A DNA stretch of 5,803 nucleotides from Acinetobacter sp. (lineage in GTDB: Bacteria > Pseudomonadota > Gammaproteobacteria > Pseudomonadales > Moraxellaceae). The notes under the pieces were generated by a model, which had not been told where the DNA came from, did no database searches, and worked only from the letters and a program-made list of their open reading frames with translations. A program made the position numbers and the translations under genes. Each line of letters opens with the position of its first letter. Positions within the stretch are counted from its first letter, which is position 1. Below are positions 1 to 5,785 of this stretch, piece by piece. The stretch spans positions 1 through 5,803 of the forward strand of contig JASLIY010000114.1 of assembly GCA_030152675.1 (NCBI GenBank), written 5' to 3'.

Positions 1-11
1 TTTAAAGTGCT

Positions 12-800
12 TTAAAAAGGTGCTTGCCAGGCATGCGATTGTTCGCCAGCTAAAAACTCGCGCTCGCTGATCAAGGTATTGCGCAAGTGACCAATGCCTT
101 CGATCTCCACCACCACTTCATCTCCCGCCACCACATTGCAAAGCCCCTGCGGGGTCCCCGTCGCAATCATATCGCCCGGTGACAGGGTCAAAAAACTAGA
201 GAGATATTCGATCAAATACGGCACATCAAAAATCATCTCTGCGGTCGAGCCTTGCTGACGCAACACGCCATTGACCCAGGTCTTCAGCGTCAGTGCATAA
301 GGCTTACTGAGTGCACGTTGCTCGATGATATAAGGACCAATCGGTGTCGAGGCATAGCGATTTTTAACTCGTAAATTGGGGCGGTAATAATTTTCTAGAT
401 AGTCCCGAATCGTATAGTCATTACAGATGCTATAGCCCGCGATATAACTCATCGCCTCCTCACGTCGCACATATTTGGCGACTTTACCGATCACCACCAC
501 CAGTTCACATTCATAGTGCATATACAGCACATCATCGGGTCGCCACGTGTGTTGGTTATGACCTATCAGGGTGTTGTTGGCTTTAACGAAGATTAAGGGT
601 TCCTGCGGCGGACTAAACTCCAATTCACGTGCATGATCGATATAGTTCAATCCCAACGCATACAGTGTTCCTGTACTCGGCGCTAACCAAGTCAGCTCAT
701 GTTCGTGTAGACGCTGCCCTGTGGGCAAAAGTACAGAAAGATCAGCCTCGACTTCGACCTGATAGATCTGTCCTTGATATTTGACTCGTGCTGTTCTCAT
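12..800 (-). CDS. Fumarylacetoacetate hydrolase family protein, HpaG-like isomerase/decarboxylase
   Basis: The 262-residue protein has the FAH C-terminal fold. Seen in the sequence: ALGLNYIDHA (48-57), EPLIFVKANNT (67-77), a metal-binding HYECE with E97 and E99, third metal ligand D128 in CNDYTIRDYLENYYRPNLRVK, and the late PGDMIATGTPQGL motif (208-220). The run from residue 48 to about 245 closely resembles HpaG of the 4-hydroxyphenylacetate (homoprotocatechuate) pathway. HpaG decarboxylates 5-carboxymethyl-2-oxo-hex-3-ene-1,7-dioate and isomerises the product. E. coli HpaG is two fused FAH domains of about 430 residues; this is a single-domain form with a divergent N-terminal 45 residues. 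It is probably cytosolic, as no signal peptide is seen. The Asp-Gly usual after the conserved K-x-R is Tyr-Ala here (Y149, A150). The start at 800 is the first ATG after an in-frame stop (831-833); its ribosome site is weak. It is the last visible gene of the minus-strand operon. The FAH fold is certain, but the exact substrate is inferred; other keto-diacid hydrolases or decarboxylases are possible. Confidence 0.88.
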   Translation of the reverse strand: MRTARVKYQGQIYQVEVEADLSVLLPTGQRLHEHELTWLAPSTGTLYALGLNYIDHARELEFSPPQEPLIFVKANNTLIGHNQHTWRPDDVLYMHYECELVVVIGKVAKYVRREEAMSYIAGYSICNDYTIRDYLENYYRPNLRVKNRYASTPIGPYIIEQRALSKPYALTLKTWVNGVLRQQGSTAEMIFDVPYLIEYLSSFLTLSPGDMIATGTPQGLCNVVAGDEVVVEIEGIGHLRNTLISEREFLAGEQSHAWQAPF

Positions 801-895
801 CTTCGGATTCTCGTCTCGCAGCGAATGCTTTTATCTTGCGCTTCTCAGCCTCGGCCTTGCACCCTATAGTTGTAAATGAGCCTGTTCTGATCACC

Positions 896-2026
896 TTAAG
901 CTTCTGTTGCTGATGCCAGCGAAAGTTTGAAGCGCAGCGCCAACTGATCCAGCAGTTGCATCTGTAGGGCTTGAAATTCAAGGCCAGGCTGTTGTTTGTG
1001 TATAAAGCTCAAGCACGGATCTTCAACGGCGGTTTTAATTCCCGACAACTGCTCCATCACAGCCAGTCCACAAAAGGGCACATAAAAATCGGCATAACCG
1101 CCTTCATGTACCATGACCAATTTGCCCTCACACAGTTGCGTTGCAGCTTGCATACAAAGCGCGGTCATTTGCCGAAAGGTATCGCTATGTGCCAACTGAC
1201 GTGCCAAAGGATCATAGGCATTGGCATCAAAACCACAGGCCACGATGATCAACTCAGGTTGAAAGCGCTGCAGTGCCGGTATGACTATTTTTTCAAAGGC
1301 ATAGAGATAAGCTGCATGGCCTGCCCCCGCCAATAAGGGAATATTAAGATTAAATCCCTCACCGACGCCCTCGCCAATATCTGCCTCACCGCTATAACCG
1401 GCTGGAAAGCATTTGCTCTGATGAATCGAAATGGTCAACACATCATCACGTTGATAAAAAATATGTTGAGTGCCATTGCCATGATGTACATCCCAATCAA
1501 TGACCGCCACCTTAGCCAAGCCCAAGCTGGCTTTGGCATGCTCAATCGCGATCGAGATATTGGACAGAAAACAAAAGCCCATGGCTTGATCGGGCAGACA
1601 ATGATGACCGGGTGGGCGCGACAAGGCATAGGCATTGCTGACCTCCCCCCGATAGACTTTTTCCACAGCAGCCACGGCCAAGCCCGCAGACAGTTTGGCG
1701 ATCTCATAGCTGCCCGCACCGACTGGCGCCTCGACCCCGATCAACCCACCGCCCTGATCACTAACCTGTTTAAAGTGTTGCAAATAAGCCGAGCCGTGGA
1801 CACGACGGAGGTCTTCTTCGGTCGCTGGGGCTGCCGTGCTGAGCTGTAACTGTTGTGATAGCCCCGACACATCCATCAAATTTTTAAATCGGCGCTTGGA
1901 CTCAGGAGATTCTGCATGCGAAGCAGCGCTCGGCGGTTGTACCCATCCACCTACCGGCAAAATGGTGGCATAGGAGCCAGCGCTATGCCACAAACACCAT
2001 TCATCAAATAAAAATGCAGTCGTCAT
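896..2026 (-). CDS. Histone deacetylase family zinc amidohydrolase (HDAH / acetylpolyamine amidohydrolase-like)
   Basis: The 376-residue protein covers the whole arginase/deacetylase-fold domain of bacterial HDAC homologues. Visible catalytic elements are RPPGHH (137-142) with the His pair H141/H142, the zinc motif DWDVHHGNGT (177-186) with D179 and H181, the third ligand D267 in GFDA, and the transition-state tyrosine Y311 in HEGGY. Y311 is Tyr as in active enzymes, not the His of vertebrate class IIa HDACs. The length and motifs such as AMGFCFLSN and FCGLAVMEQLSG resemble the Bordetella/Alcaligenes HDAH. Family members remove acetyl or other acyl groups from amines; bacteria lack histones, so substrates are acetylpolyamines, acyl-lysine or other amides. 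No signal peptide is seen, so it is probably cytosolic. It lies 60 bases after the aldehyde dehydrogenase stop and 95 bases before the FAH-family gene. A purine-rich GAGAGG 8 bases upstream supports the start at 2026. The family is secure; the natural substrate is unknown and may be a catabolic amide, given the neighbours. Confidence 0.93.
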   Translation of the reverse strand: MTTAFLFDEWCLWHSAGSYATILPVGGWVQPPSAASHAESPESKRRFKNLMDVSGLSQQLQLSTAAPATEEDLRRVHGSAYLQHFKQVSDQGGGLIGVEAPVGAGSYEIAKLSAGLAVAAVEKVYRGEVSNAYALSRPPGHHCLPDQAMGFCFLSNISIAIEHAKASLGLAKVAVIDWDVHHGNGTQHIFYQRDDVLTISIHQSKCFPAGYSGEADIGEGVGEGFNLNIPLLAGAGHAAYLYAFEKIVIPALQRFQPELIIVACGFDANAYDPLARQLAHSDTFRQMTALCMQAATQLCEGKLVMVHEGGYADFYVPFCGLAVMEQLSGIKTAVEDPCLSFIHKQQPGLEFQALQMQLLDQLALRFKLSLASATEA

Positions 2027-2034
2027 CCTCTCGT

Positions 2035-2040
2035 CCTCTC
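2035..2040 (-). promoter_or_regulatory. Ribosome binding site of the deacetylase-like gene
   Basis: Read on the minus strand, GAGAGG lies 8 bases before the ATG at 2026 and is followed by a second GAGAGG abutting the start codon. The first copy has normal spacing and fixes the start. Its presence in the 60-base gap after the aldehyde dehydrogenase fits independent translation within one transcript. Confidence 0.6.
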
Positions 2041-2086
2041 ACTTTAAAATTTTTATTTATTTTGATTATTTTCCCAACTCAAACCA

Positions 2087-3496
2087 TTACGCCACGCTGA
2101 TATGAATCGCTTGCTTATGGGTATAGTGCAATAAGCCTTCCATCCCAAAAGAAAAGCCCAAGCCCGAATGCTTCCATCCACCAAAGGCCACACGCGGCGA
2201 TAAATCACAATGGCTATTGATCCATACGGTGCCACTGTGTAAACGCAATGCGATGTCCTGCGCGCGCTCCAAGTCTTTGCTCCACACCGAGGCACCCAGC
2301 CCATAATCGAGTTGATTACTTTCTGCGATCACCTGATCGACCTCCTCAAAAGGGAGGATCGGCAAAACCGGCCCGAACTGTTCTTCAGTCACCAAGGGAT
2401 CATCCGCGCTGAGATCGGTCACCAAGGTCGGTGCAATAAAATATCCCCGTGCTGGCAGCACTTGAATCGACTGGATCAGCGTCGCACCTCGATCGCGTGC
2501 ACCCTCGATCAAGGCTTTGACTTTGTCATACTGAATTTGGTTTTGTAGCGGTCCCAACGTGCTTTCAGGATCTAAGCCAGCCCCAAGCACTTGCTGATGC
2601 ATGATATTGGACAGCTTATGCAGCAAGGTAGGATAGACTTTCCGCTGTACATAAAGCCGCTTTAAACAAGCACAGGTTTGACCAGAGTTGAGAAAAGCGG
2701 CCGCAAAGATTTTTTCTGCCACCTCATCGATATCAACATCTGCCAACACGATACCGATATCATTGCCTCCCAACTCCAGCAGCACACTTTTGAGGTCATA
2801 AGCCGAATGTTGCAGGATGGATTTTCCTGTGCGGATCGACCCCGTAAAACTCAATTTGGCAACGCCCGGATGACTGCTTAACATACTGCCCACCTCGGCA
2901 GCGCCCAAGACCAAGTTGCACACTCCCGTCGGTAAATGTCGATTGATCAGTTCAACCAACATGATGCTACTCAGCGGGGTAAATTCGGAGGGTTTATGCA
3001 TGACACAATTTTTGGCTTTCAGCGCCGGAAAAAGATGCCAAGTCGCAATTAGAAAAGGCCAATTCCATGGGCTAATCGAAGCAACCACGCCCACAGGCCG
3101 ATTATAGACCACGATCTTTTTGCCATTGGGCTCTTGGTATTCATCAATCGGAATTTCAAAATCAATCACGGTATTGATCCAGATCAAACTCAGCTCGACT
3201 TCGAGTTCGGCCAGTGCAATCGGTTTGCCTTGTTCTAAACTAATCAGTGCAGCAATCTCGGCTTTATGCGCCCAGATATCCGCGCTAATCGCCAACAGAT
3301 GTTCGCGGACGACCTCATCAGGCGTATGTTGCCAATGTTCAAAACGCGCTTGAGCAAAGCCAATCGCCTCATCGACTTGCACTGCCGATGCAGATCGACA
3401 ATGTGTAATAATTTCACAAGTCGCTGGATTGATCACCGCAAAAGCAGCAGCCTGCCCCTCAACCGCCTGCCCCAAGATATACATCTGTGTATTCAT
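2087..3496 (-). CDS. NAD(P)-dependent aldehyde dehydrogenase
   Basis: The 469-residue protein is a full-length member of the ALDH superfamily, which oxidises aldehydes to acids in the cytosol. Visible motifs in order are PWNWP (143-147, oxyanion N145), the cofactor segment HKPSE (167-171, K168 and E171), FTGS (217-220), ELGGN with the general base E241, SGQTC with catalytic C275, and EEQFGPVLP (371-379, E372 binding the nicotinamide ribose). K168 with E171 suggests a preference for NAD+ (inference from family rules). The stretch ELGGNDIGIVLADVD and the KRLYVQ after the catalytic loop resemble the AldA-like branch found in bacterial catabolic clusters. It does not look like HpaE, the semialdehyde dehydrogenase of the HpaG pathway. 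It is the first gene of the minus-strand operon, facing the AraC-type regulator across 382 bases. GAGGAG 6 bases upstream supports the start. The substrate is unknown; an aldehyde made from the amine released by the next enzyme is one guess. Confidence 0.95.
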   Translation of the reverse strand: MNTQMYILGQAVEGQAAAFAVINPATCEIITHCRSASAVQVDEAIGFAQARFEHWQHTPDEVVREHLLAISADIWAHKAEIAALISLEQGKPIALAELEVELSLIWINTVIDFEIPIDEYQEPNGKKIVVYNRPVGVVASISPWNWPFLIATWHLFPALKAKNCVMHKPSEFTPLSSIMLVELINRHLPTGVCNLVLGAAEVGSMLSSHPGVAKLSFTGSIRTGKSILQHSAYDLKSVLLELGGNDIGIVLADVDIDEVAEKIFAAAFLNSGQTCACLKRLYVQRKVYPTLLHKLSNIMHQQVLGAGLDPESTLGPLQNQIQYDKVKALIEGARDRGATLIQSIQVLPARGYFIAPTLVTDLSADDPLVTEEQFGPVLPILPFEEVDQVIAESNQLDYGLGASVWSKDLERAQDIALRLHSGTVWINSHCDLSPRVAFGGWKHSGLGFSFGMEGLLHYTHKQAIHISVA

Positions 3497-3502
3497 GCAG
3501 CA

Positions 3503-3508
3503 CTCCTC
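3503..3508 (-). promoter_or_regulatory. Ribosome binding site of the aldehyde dehydrogenase gene
   Basis: On the minus strand GAGGAG lies 6 bases before the ATG at 3496. It is the strongest Shine-Dalgarno match in the operon, which fits the first gene of the transcript and settles the start choice. Confidence 0.75.
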
Positions 3509-3804
3509 TGACTTGAGTTTAAGTGATGAAACTTACGCGGCTGACTCGCGCACAAACTCGCGATTGAATGGGGATAGATTGAATTATCTAAGCAGCTTCA
3601 ATCTGATCGTGCTTGTAAAAATGCGACATGTTCAAATCCAATACAGTTGATATAAAAACCCACTGATCCGTGATATTTGGCGATATGCTAAATACAATCA
3701 ATCGACAAGATATAATCTGCATATTCGGGATTACATTTTGAATTAAATTATAATAATGGCGGGTTGGATTTTGTTTTATATTGCAAAATAATCAACTCAG
3801 CACT

Positions 3805-3837
3805 CAGATGAATATAATAAACAATCGAGTTCATCTG
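3805..3837. promoter_or_regulatory. Inverted repeat around the regulator's -10 element, putative operator
   Basis: CAGATGAA at 3805-3812 is matched by its exact reverse complement TTCATCTG at 3830-3837, with a 17-base AT-rich spacer. The left arm abuts TATAAT and the right arm lies where the transcript would start. This placement suggests repression or autoregulation. As RNA it could form only a modest 8-bp stem with a large loop, so a DNA operator is the likelier reading. The binding protein is unknown; AraC-family proteins more often use direct repeats. Confidence 0.35.
3813..3818 (+). promoter_or_regulatory. Candidate -10 element for the AraC-type regulator gene
   Basis: A perfect TATAAT lies 60 bases before the regulator start. 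The position 17 bases upstream reads AATCAA, a poor -35, so this promoter would be weak or need help. It sits immediately inside the left arm of an inverted repeat, so a protein bound there would touch the promoter. Confidence 0.4.
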
Positions 3838-3878
3838 CTAGGAAAAACTCAAATAAAATAAAAAGTGAGAGAATAGCG

Positions 3879-4694
3879 ATGAATATACAACAAACTCTAT
3901 CCAGCGCCGCAGCGAGGCATTATTTTCATCCAGAACAACCTTTTTTTCAAAAAAGAATGCGCTACCATCAACGTTGCACCATGAACTCAACCGCTATCTC
4001 AGATTTTTATCTGATCGAGTTTCAACAAACGGATTCACCGATCTGGGTGATTCCTGATGGATGTATTGATATTTTATTTGAATGCAATCCCAACAATCCC
4101 AATGCACGGATCTGCGGCTCAAGCCTCGGCACTCATGATGTTCCAATGTTGGCCAATACAACGTATTTTGGAGTTCGTTTTTTTCCTGGGGTCATGCCCA
4201 GTTTTATCGATGCCTCTGCATCCTCGATTTTAAATCATTCTCTTGATTTTAAAGCTCTGGTCGCAGGCGGTGAGAATATCGTCGAACATATTGTGTTGAC
4301 GACAGAGATTGAATTAAAAATAAATATTTTTTTAAATTATTTTTCAAGTAAACTAAATCGTAAAACATCTTCCACCACTGAGTTTATCTTATATTTAATT
4401 CTACATCACCCACATGGATTTAAAATAAAAGAGCTGGAGAAACTCACAGGCTATTGTAGTCGTCATATACAGCGCACATTTAAACATGATATTGGGATGA
4501 GTATTAAATCACTGGCCTGTATTATCCGTTTTCAATATGCCGTCCATGCCTTAAACCATCCCAAACAACCGTCTTTGGTCGCACTGACCTATGAGTTGGG
4601 CTATAACGACCAAGCGCATTTTTATAAAGAATTTAAGCGCTTTAGTAATATGTCGCCCACGCATTTTCTGAAGTATTTAGACAGTTATCATTGA
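3879..4694 (+). CDS. AraC-family transcriptional regulator with IPDGCIDILF-type N-terminal domain
   Basis: The 271-residue protein ends in an AraC/XylS DNA-binding domain with two helix-turn-helix units. The first is at about 182-217 (KELEKLTGYCSRHIQRTF) and the second at about 232-267, with the signature GYNDQAHFYKEFKRF (241-255) and MSPTHFL. The N-terminal half carries IPDGCIDILFE (58-68) and FGVRFFPGVMP (98-107), hallmarks of the DUF6597-type sensor domain found in many uncharacterised AraC regulators. It should bind DNA in the cytoplasm and respond to a small molecule, unidentified here. It is divergent from the aldehyde dehydrogenase operon, which points to that operon as its target (inference). 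A weak GAGAG 7 bases upstream supports the start at 3879; M27 and M35 are possible later starts. By eye the gene is clearly more AT-rich than the operon, notably around 4310-4370. A C-T6 / A6-G inverted run at 3940-3955 lies inside the early codons. Confidence 0.92.
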   Translation: MNIQQTLSSAAARHYFHPEQPFFQKRMRYHQRCTMNSTAISDFYLIEFQQTDSPIWVIPDGCIDILFECNPNNPNARICGSSLGTHDVPMLANTTYFGVRFFPGVMPSFIDASASSILNHSLDFKALVAGGENIVEHIVLTTEIELKINIFLNYFSSKLNRKTSSTTEFILYLILHHPHGFKIKELEKLTGYCSRHIQRTFKHDIGMSIKSLACIIRFQYAVHALNHPKQPSLVALTYELGYNDQAHFYKEFKRFSNMSPTHFLKYLDSYH

Positions 4695-4717
4695 GTGGGA
4701 AGTCGATAAAGTATCAT

Positions 4718-4750
4718 GCCGAAATCGGTTCTAACTGACTGGTCTTCGGC
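4718..4750 (+). terminator. Weak hairpin downstream of the regulator gene, possible terminator
   Basis: GCCGAA (4718-4723) pairs with TTCGGC (4745-4750) across a 21-base loop, starting 24 bases after the regulator stop. The position suits a terminator, but the loop is large and the following TAAATATATTT is only T-rich, not a clean T-run. Confidence 0.25.
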
Positions 4751-4884
4751 TAAATATATTTCTCTGCTCAACACGACTCACTGTTCAATCCTCCCTGTTC
4801 AACACAAACTTTTATGAAGAACACTTACCTTTAAACATAAAGCTTACTTTTAGTATGTATCATACAAATCAACAGTGCTTATGA

Positions 4885-4899
4885 CTCAGATATACTGAG
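4885..4899. repeat. Short inverted repeat CTCAG-ATATA-CTGAG
   Basis: Perfect 5-bp arms flank a 5-base AT loop in the convergent intergenic region. No T-run follows on either strand close enough to call a terminator, and no promoter partner is clear, so its role is unknown. Confidence 0.3.
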
Positions 4900-5007
4900 G
4901 CTATTTAAAAATGAGCGCTATCCCGAATAACCTCGCCAGCACACAATAAGCAAGATGCTGTACGCCATTGCGAGATCGTCACGATTCAGTAAGTCCATAT
5001 ATGTGAT

Positions 5008-5463
5008 TTAGGGGCCTGTGCCGATTTCAGTAATCAACCATTCTGAATCGGGCTTTTCTTTTACCAACAGCACAAACAGAATGTAGTTGCCGGCTGGACT
5101 GCCTGCATCATCAGGATAGACAGATTTGACCTTTAGCATCACCAAGAGCAACTGATCAAATTGAGCATAATAAGCAGGCCTACCCTTGGCAGAATCTGAG
5201 CGAACATTGATGAGCTCTAATACCTGCATGTCCTTAAAATAATGTTTTGACGCTTCAGGTTTTATATTGAACTGCTCGGCACGCCACACATATTGAAATG
5301 CCGTGCTAGCGTCTCCCTCGGACATGGCCTTAAAAAAGTTCAGCGTCGTCTGTTCTGCTAACTTTTTTTGTTGATTCAACTGTTGTTGATGCATGAAAAA
5401 AGCAGACAACCAAGCTAAACCAATGACAACCAGTCCAATGATCCATATTTTTTTATGCTTCAT
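5008..5463 (-). CDS. Small membrane-anchored protein of unknown function
   Basis: I do not recognise a specific family for this 151-residue protein. It starts MKHKKIW, a positive n-region, followed by a hydrophobic segment at about 6-24 (IWIIGLVVIGLAWLSAFFM). There is no signal-peptidase site or lipobox that I can see, so an N-terminal anchor with the rest in the periplasm is likely. A Gln/Lys-rich linker (26-36) leads into LNFFKAMSEGDASTAFQYVW (41-60) and a C-terminal half rich in beta-type stretches ending in a WLITEIGTGP tail. That layout, a short helix with an FF-x-A-x-x-x-GD pattern followed by strands, recalls the NTF2-like (DUF4829-type) extracytoplasmic domains, but this is a structural guess. 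GGAG 5 bases before the ATG supports the start. The gene converges on the AraC regulator and probably has nothing to do with the operon. The reading frame stays open for 29 codons past the stop, probably by chance. Confidence 0.8.
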   Translation of the reverse strand: MKHKKIWIIGLVVIGLAWLSAFFMHQQQLNQQKKLAEQTTLNFFKAMSEGDASTAFQYVWRAEQFNIKPEASKHYFKDMQVLELINVRSDSAKGRPAYYAQFDQLLLVMLKVKSVYPDDAGSPAGNYILFVLLVKEKPDSEWLITEIGTGP

Positions 5464-5468
5464 CTGAG

Positions 5469-5472
5469 CTCC
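5469..5472 (-). promoter_or_regulatory. Ribosome binding site of the small membrane-anchored protein
   Basis: On the minus strand GGAG lies 5 bases before the ATG at 5463, a normal spacing that supports this start. Confidence 0.6.
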
Positions 5473-5599
5473 ATCTATTTATTGCCTATCGAATTGATTG
5501 CTAAAATTAAAATTTCATTTATTCAACGTTGGGATGGATAAATGAATACCGATACTGCAAGTCCTACCGATCGAAGTCCACTGTGAGCGTGGTTGTTCT

Positions 5600-5621
5600 C
5601 GTACTTTTTTAAAAAAGTACG
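5600..5621. repeat. Perfect 22-bp palindrome
   Basis: The half-site CGTACTTTTTT is followed directly by its exact reverse complement, with no spacer. Such a symmetric A/T-centred site could be a protein-binding site, a cruciform-prone sequence or part of a dispersed repeat. It is about 137 bases upstream of the membrane-anchored protein's start codon. Because of the symmetry both strands encode the same TFLKKY hexapeptide in one frame. Confidence 0.75.
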
Positions 5622-5636
5622 CAAAAACTCTCTTTC

Positions 5637-5665
5637 GGCTGATGGTACGTCCATATACCACAGCC
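5637..5665. repeat. Hairpin-forming inverted repeat with one bulge
   Basis: GGCTGATGGTA (5637-5647) pairs with TACCACAGCC (5656-5665), giving a 10-bp stem with a single bulged base and an 8-base loop. It lies between the 22-bp palindrome and the GC-rich terminator-like stem, so the three structures stack within about 90 bases. Confidence 0.55.
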
Positions 5666-5690
5666 AAAAACAGGCGGCTCCCAGCCGCCT
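5666..5690 (-). terminator. Terminator-like hairpin on the minus strand
   Basis: AGGCGGCT (5672-5679) and AGCCGCCT (5683-5690) form a perfect 8-bp GC-rich stem with a 3-base loop. Read on the minus strand the stem is followed by TG and then five T (from 5670 down to 5666), the layout of an intrinsic terminator. It would stop transcripts entering from beyond the right edge before they reach the membrane-anchored protein gene. The T-run is short, so efficiency is uncertain. No T-run follows on the plus strand. Confidence 0.5.
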
Positions 5691-5765
5691 ATATCCAATA
5701 CCGAAAATTAAACGGATGGGTTTGCTATGCTTCCTATGCGAGCTGCTTAGGCTATTTTACGCTGG

Positions 5766-5785
5766 TTATTTCGATTTATTTCGAT
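5766..5785. repeat. Two tandem copies of a 10-bp AT-rich unit
   Basis: TTATTTCGAT occurs twice in direct succession near the right edge. Two copies are too few to be called a satellite or an iteron array; more copies could lie outside the window only if interrupted, since the next bases diverge. Confidence 0.5.

Larger units (their letters stand above)
3497..3878. promoter_or_regulatory. Divergent AT-rich control region between operon and AraC-type regulator
   Basis: This 382-base stretch holds no convincing gene. It separates the start codons of the aldehyde dehydrogenase (left, minus) and the AraC-family regulator (right, plus), so both promoters should lie here. Plus-strand TATAAT hexamers occur at 3711-3716, 3749-3754 and 3813-3818, none with a good -35 at 16-18 bases. 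On the minus strand no convincing paired -35/-10 was found, which would fit activator-dependent transcription. Short repeats that could bind a regulator are ACTCGCG at 3544-3550 and 3556-3562, and CTGATCGTG (3603-3611) against CTGATCCGTG (3663-3672). Which of these matter cannot be told from one sequence. Confidence 0.6.
4695..5007. other. Convergent intergenic region without a recognisable gene
   Basis: These 313 bases separate the 3' ends of the regulator (plus) and the small membrane-anchored protein (minus). No ORF with a ribosome site was found. Visible structures are a loose hairpin at 4718-4750, a GTATG/CATAC inverted repeat at 4853-4865 and a CTCAG/CTGAG inverted repeat at 4885-4899 with a 5-base loop. 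No strong bidirectional terminator with a T-run is evident. Confidence 0.6.

Noticed and set aside
742..981. Minus-strand 79-codon frame across the gap between the FAH-family and deacetylase-like genes
   Set aside because: It overlaps both real genes out of frame, has no ribosome site or recognisable motif, and its Cys/Arg/Lys-rich composition looks like noise.
971..1849. Plus-strand open frames of 121 and 142 codons inside the deacetylase-like gene
   Set aside because: They are antisense shadows of a gene whose catalytic motifs are complete on the minus strand.
3429..3650. Plus-strand frame of 73 codons over the aldehyde dehydrogenase start and the control region
   Set aside because: It is antisense to the dehydrogenase N-terminus, has no ribosome site and would run through the expected promoter.
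3677..3688. Possible sigma-54 promoter (TTGGC followed by GC) in the control region
   Set aside because: The GG-to-GC spacing is 6 bases rather than the required 10, so it does not fit.
4853..4865. GTATG-TAT-CATAC inverted repeat as an operator
   Set aside because: The 5-bp arms are short and AT-rich, no promoter elements or nearby start codon accompany it, and it lies between two convergent gene ends.
4918..4998. 26-codon minus ORF continuing the frame of the small membrane-anchored protein after its stop
   Set aside because: It has no ribosome site or motif, and 29 open codons after a stop are expected by chance. Readthrough or a truncated gene is possible but unsupported.
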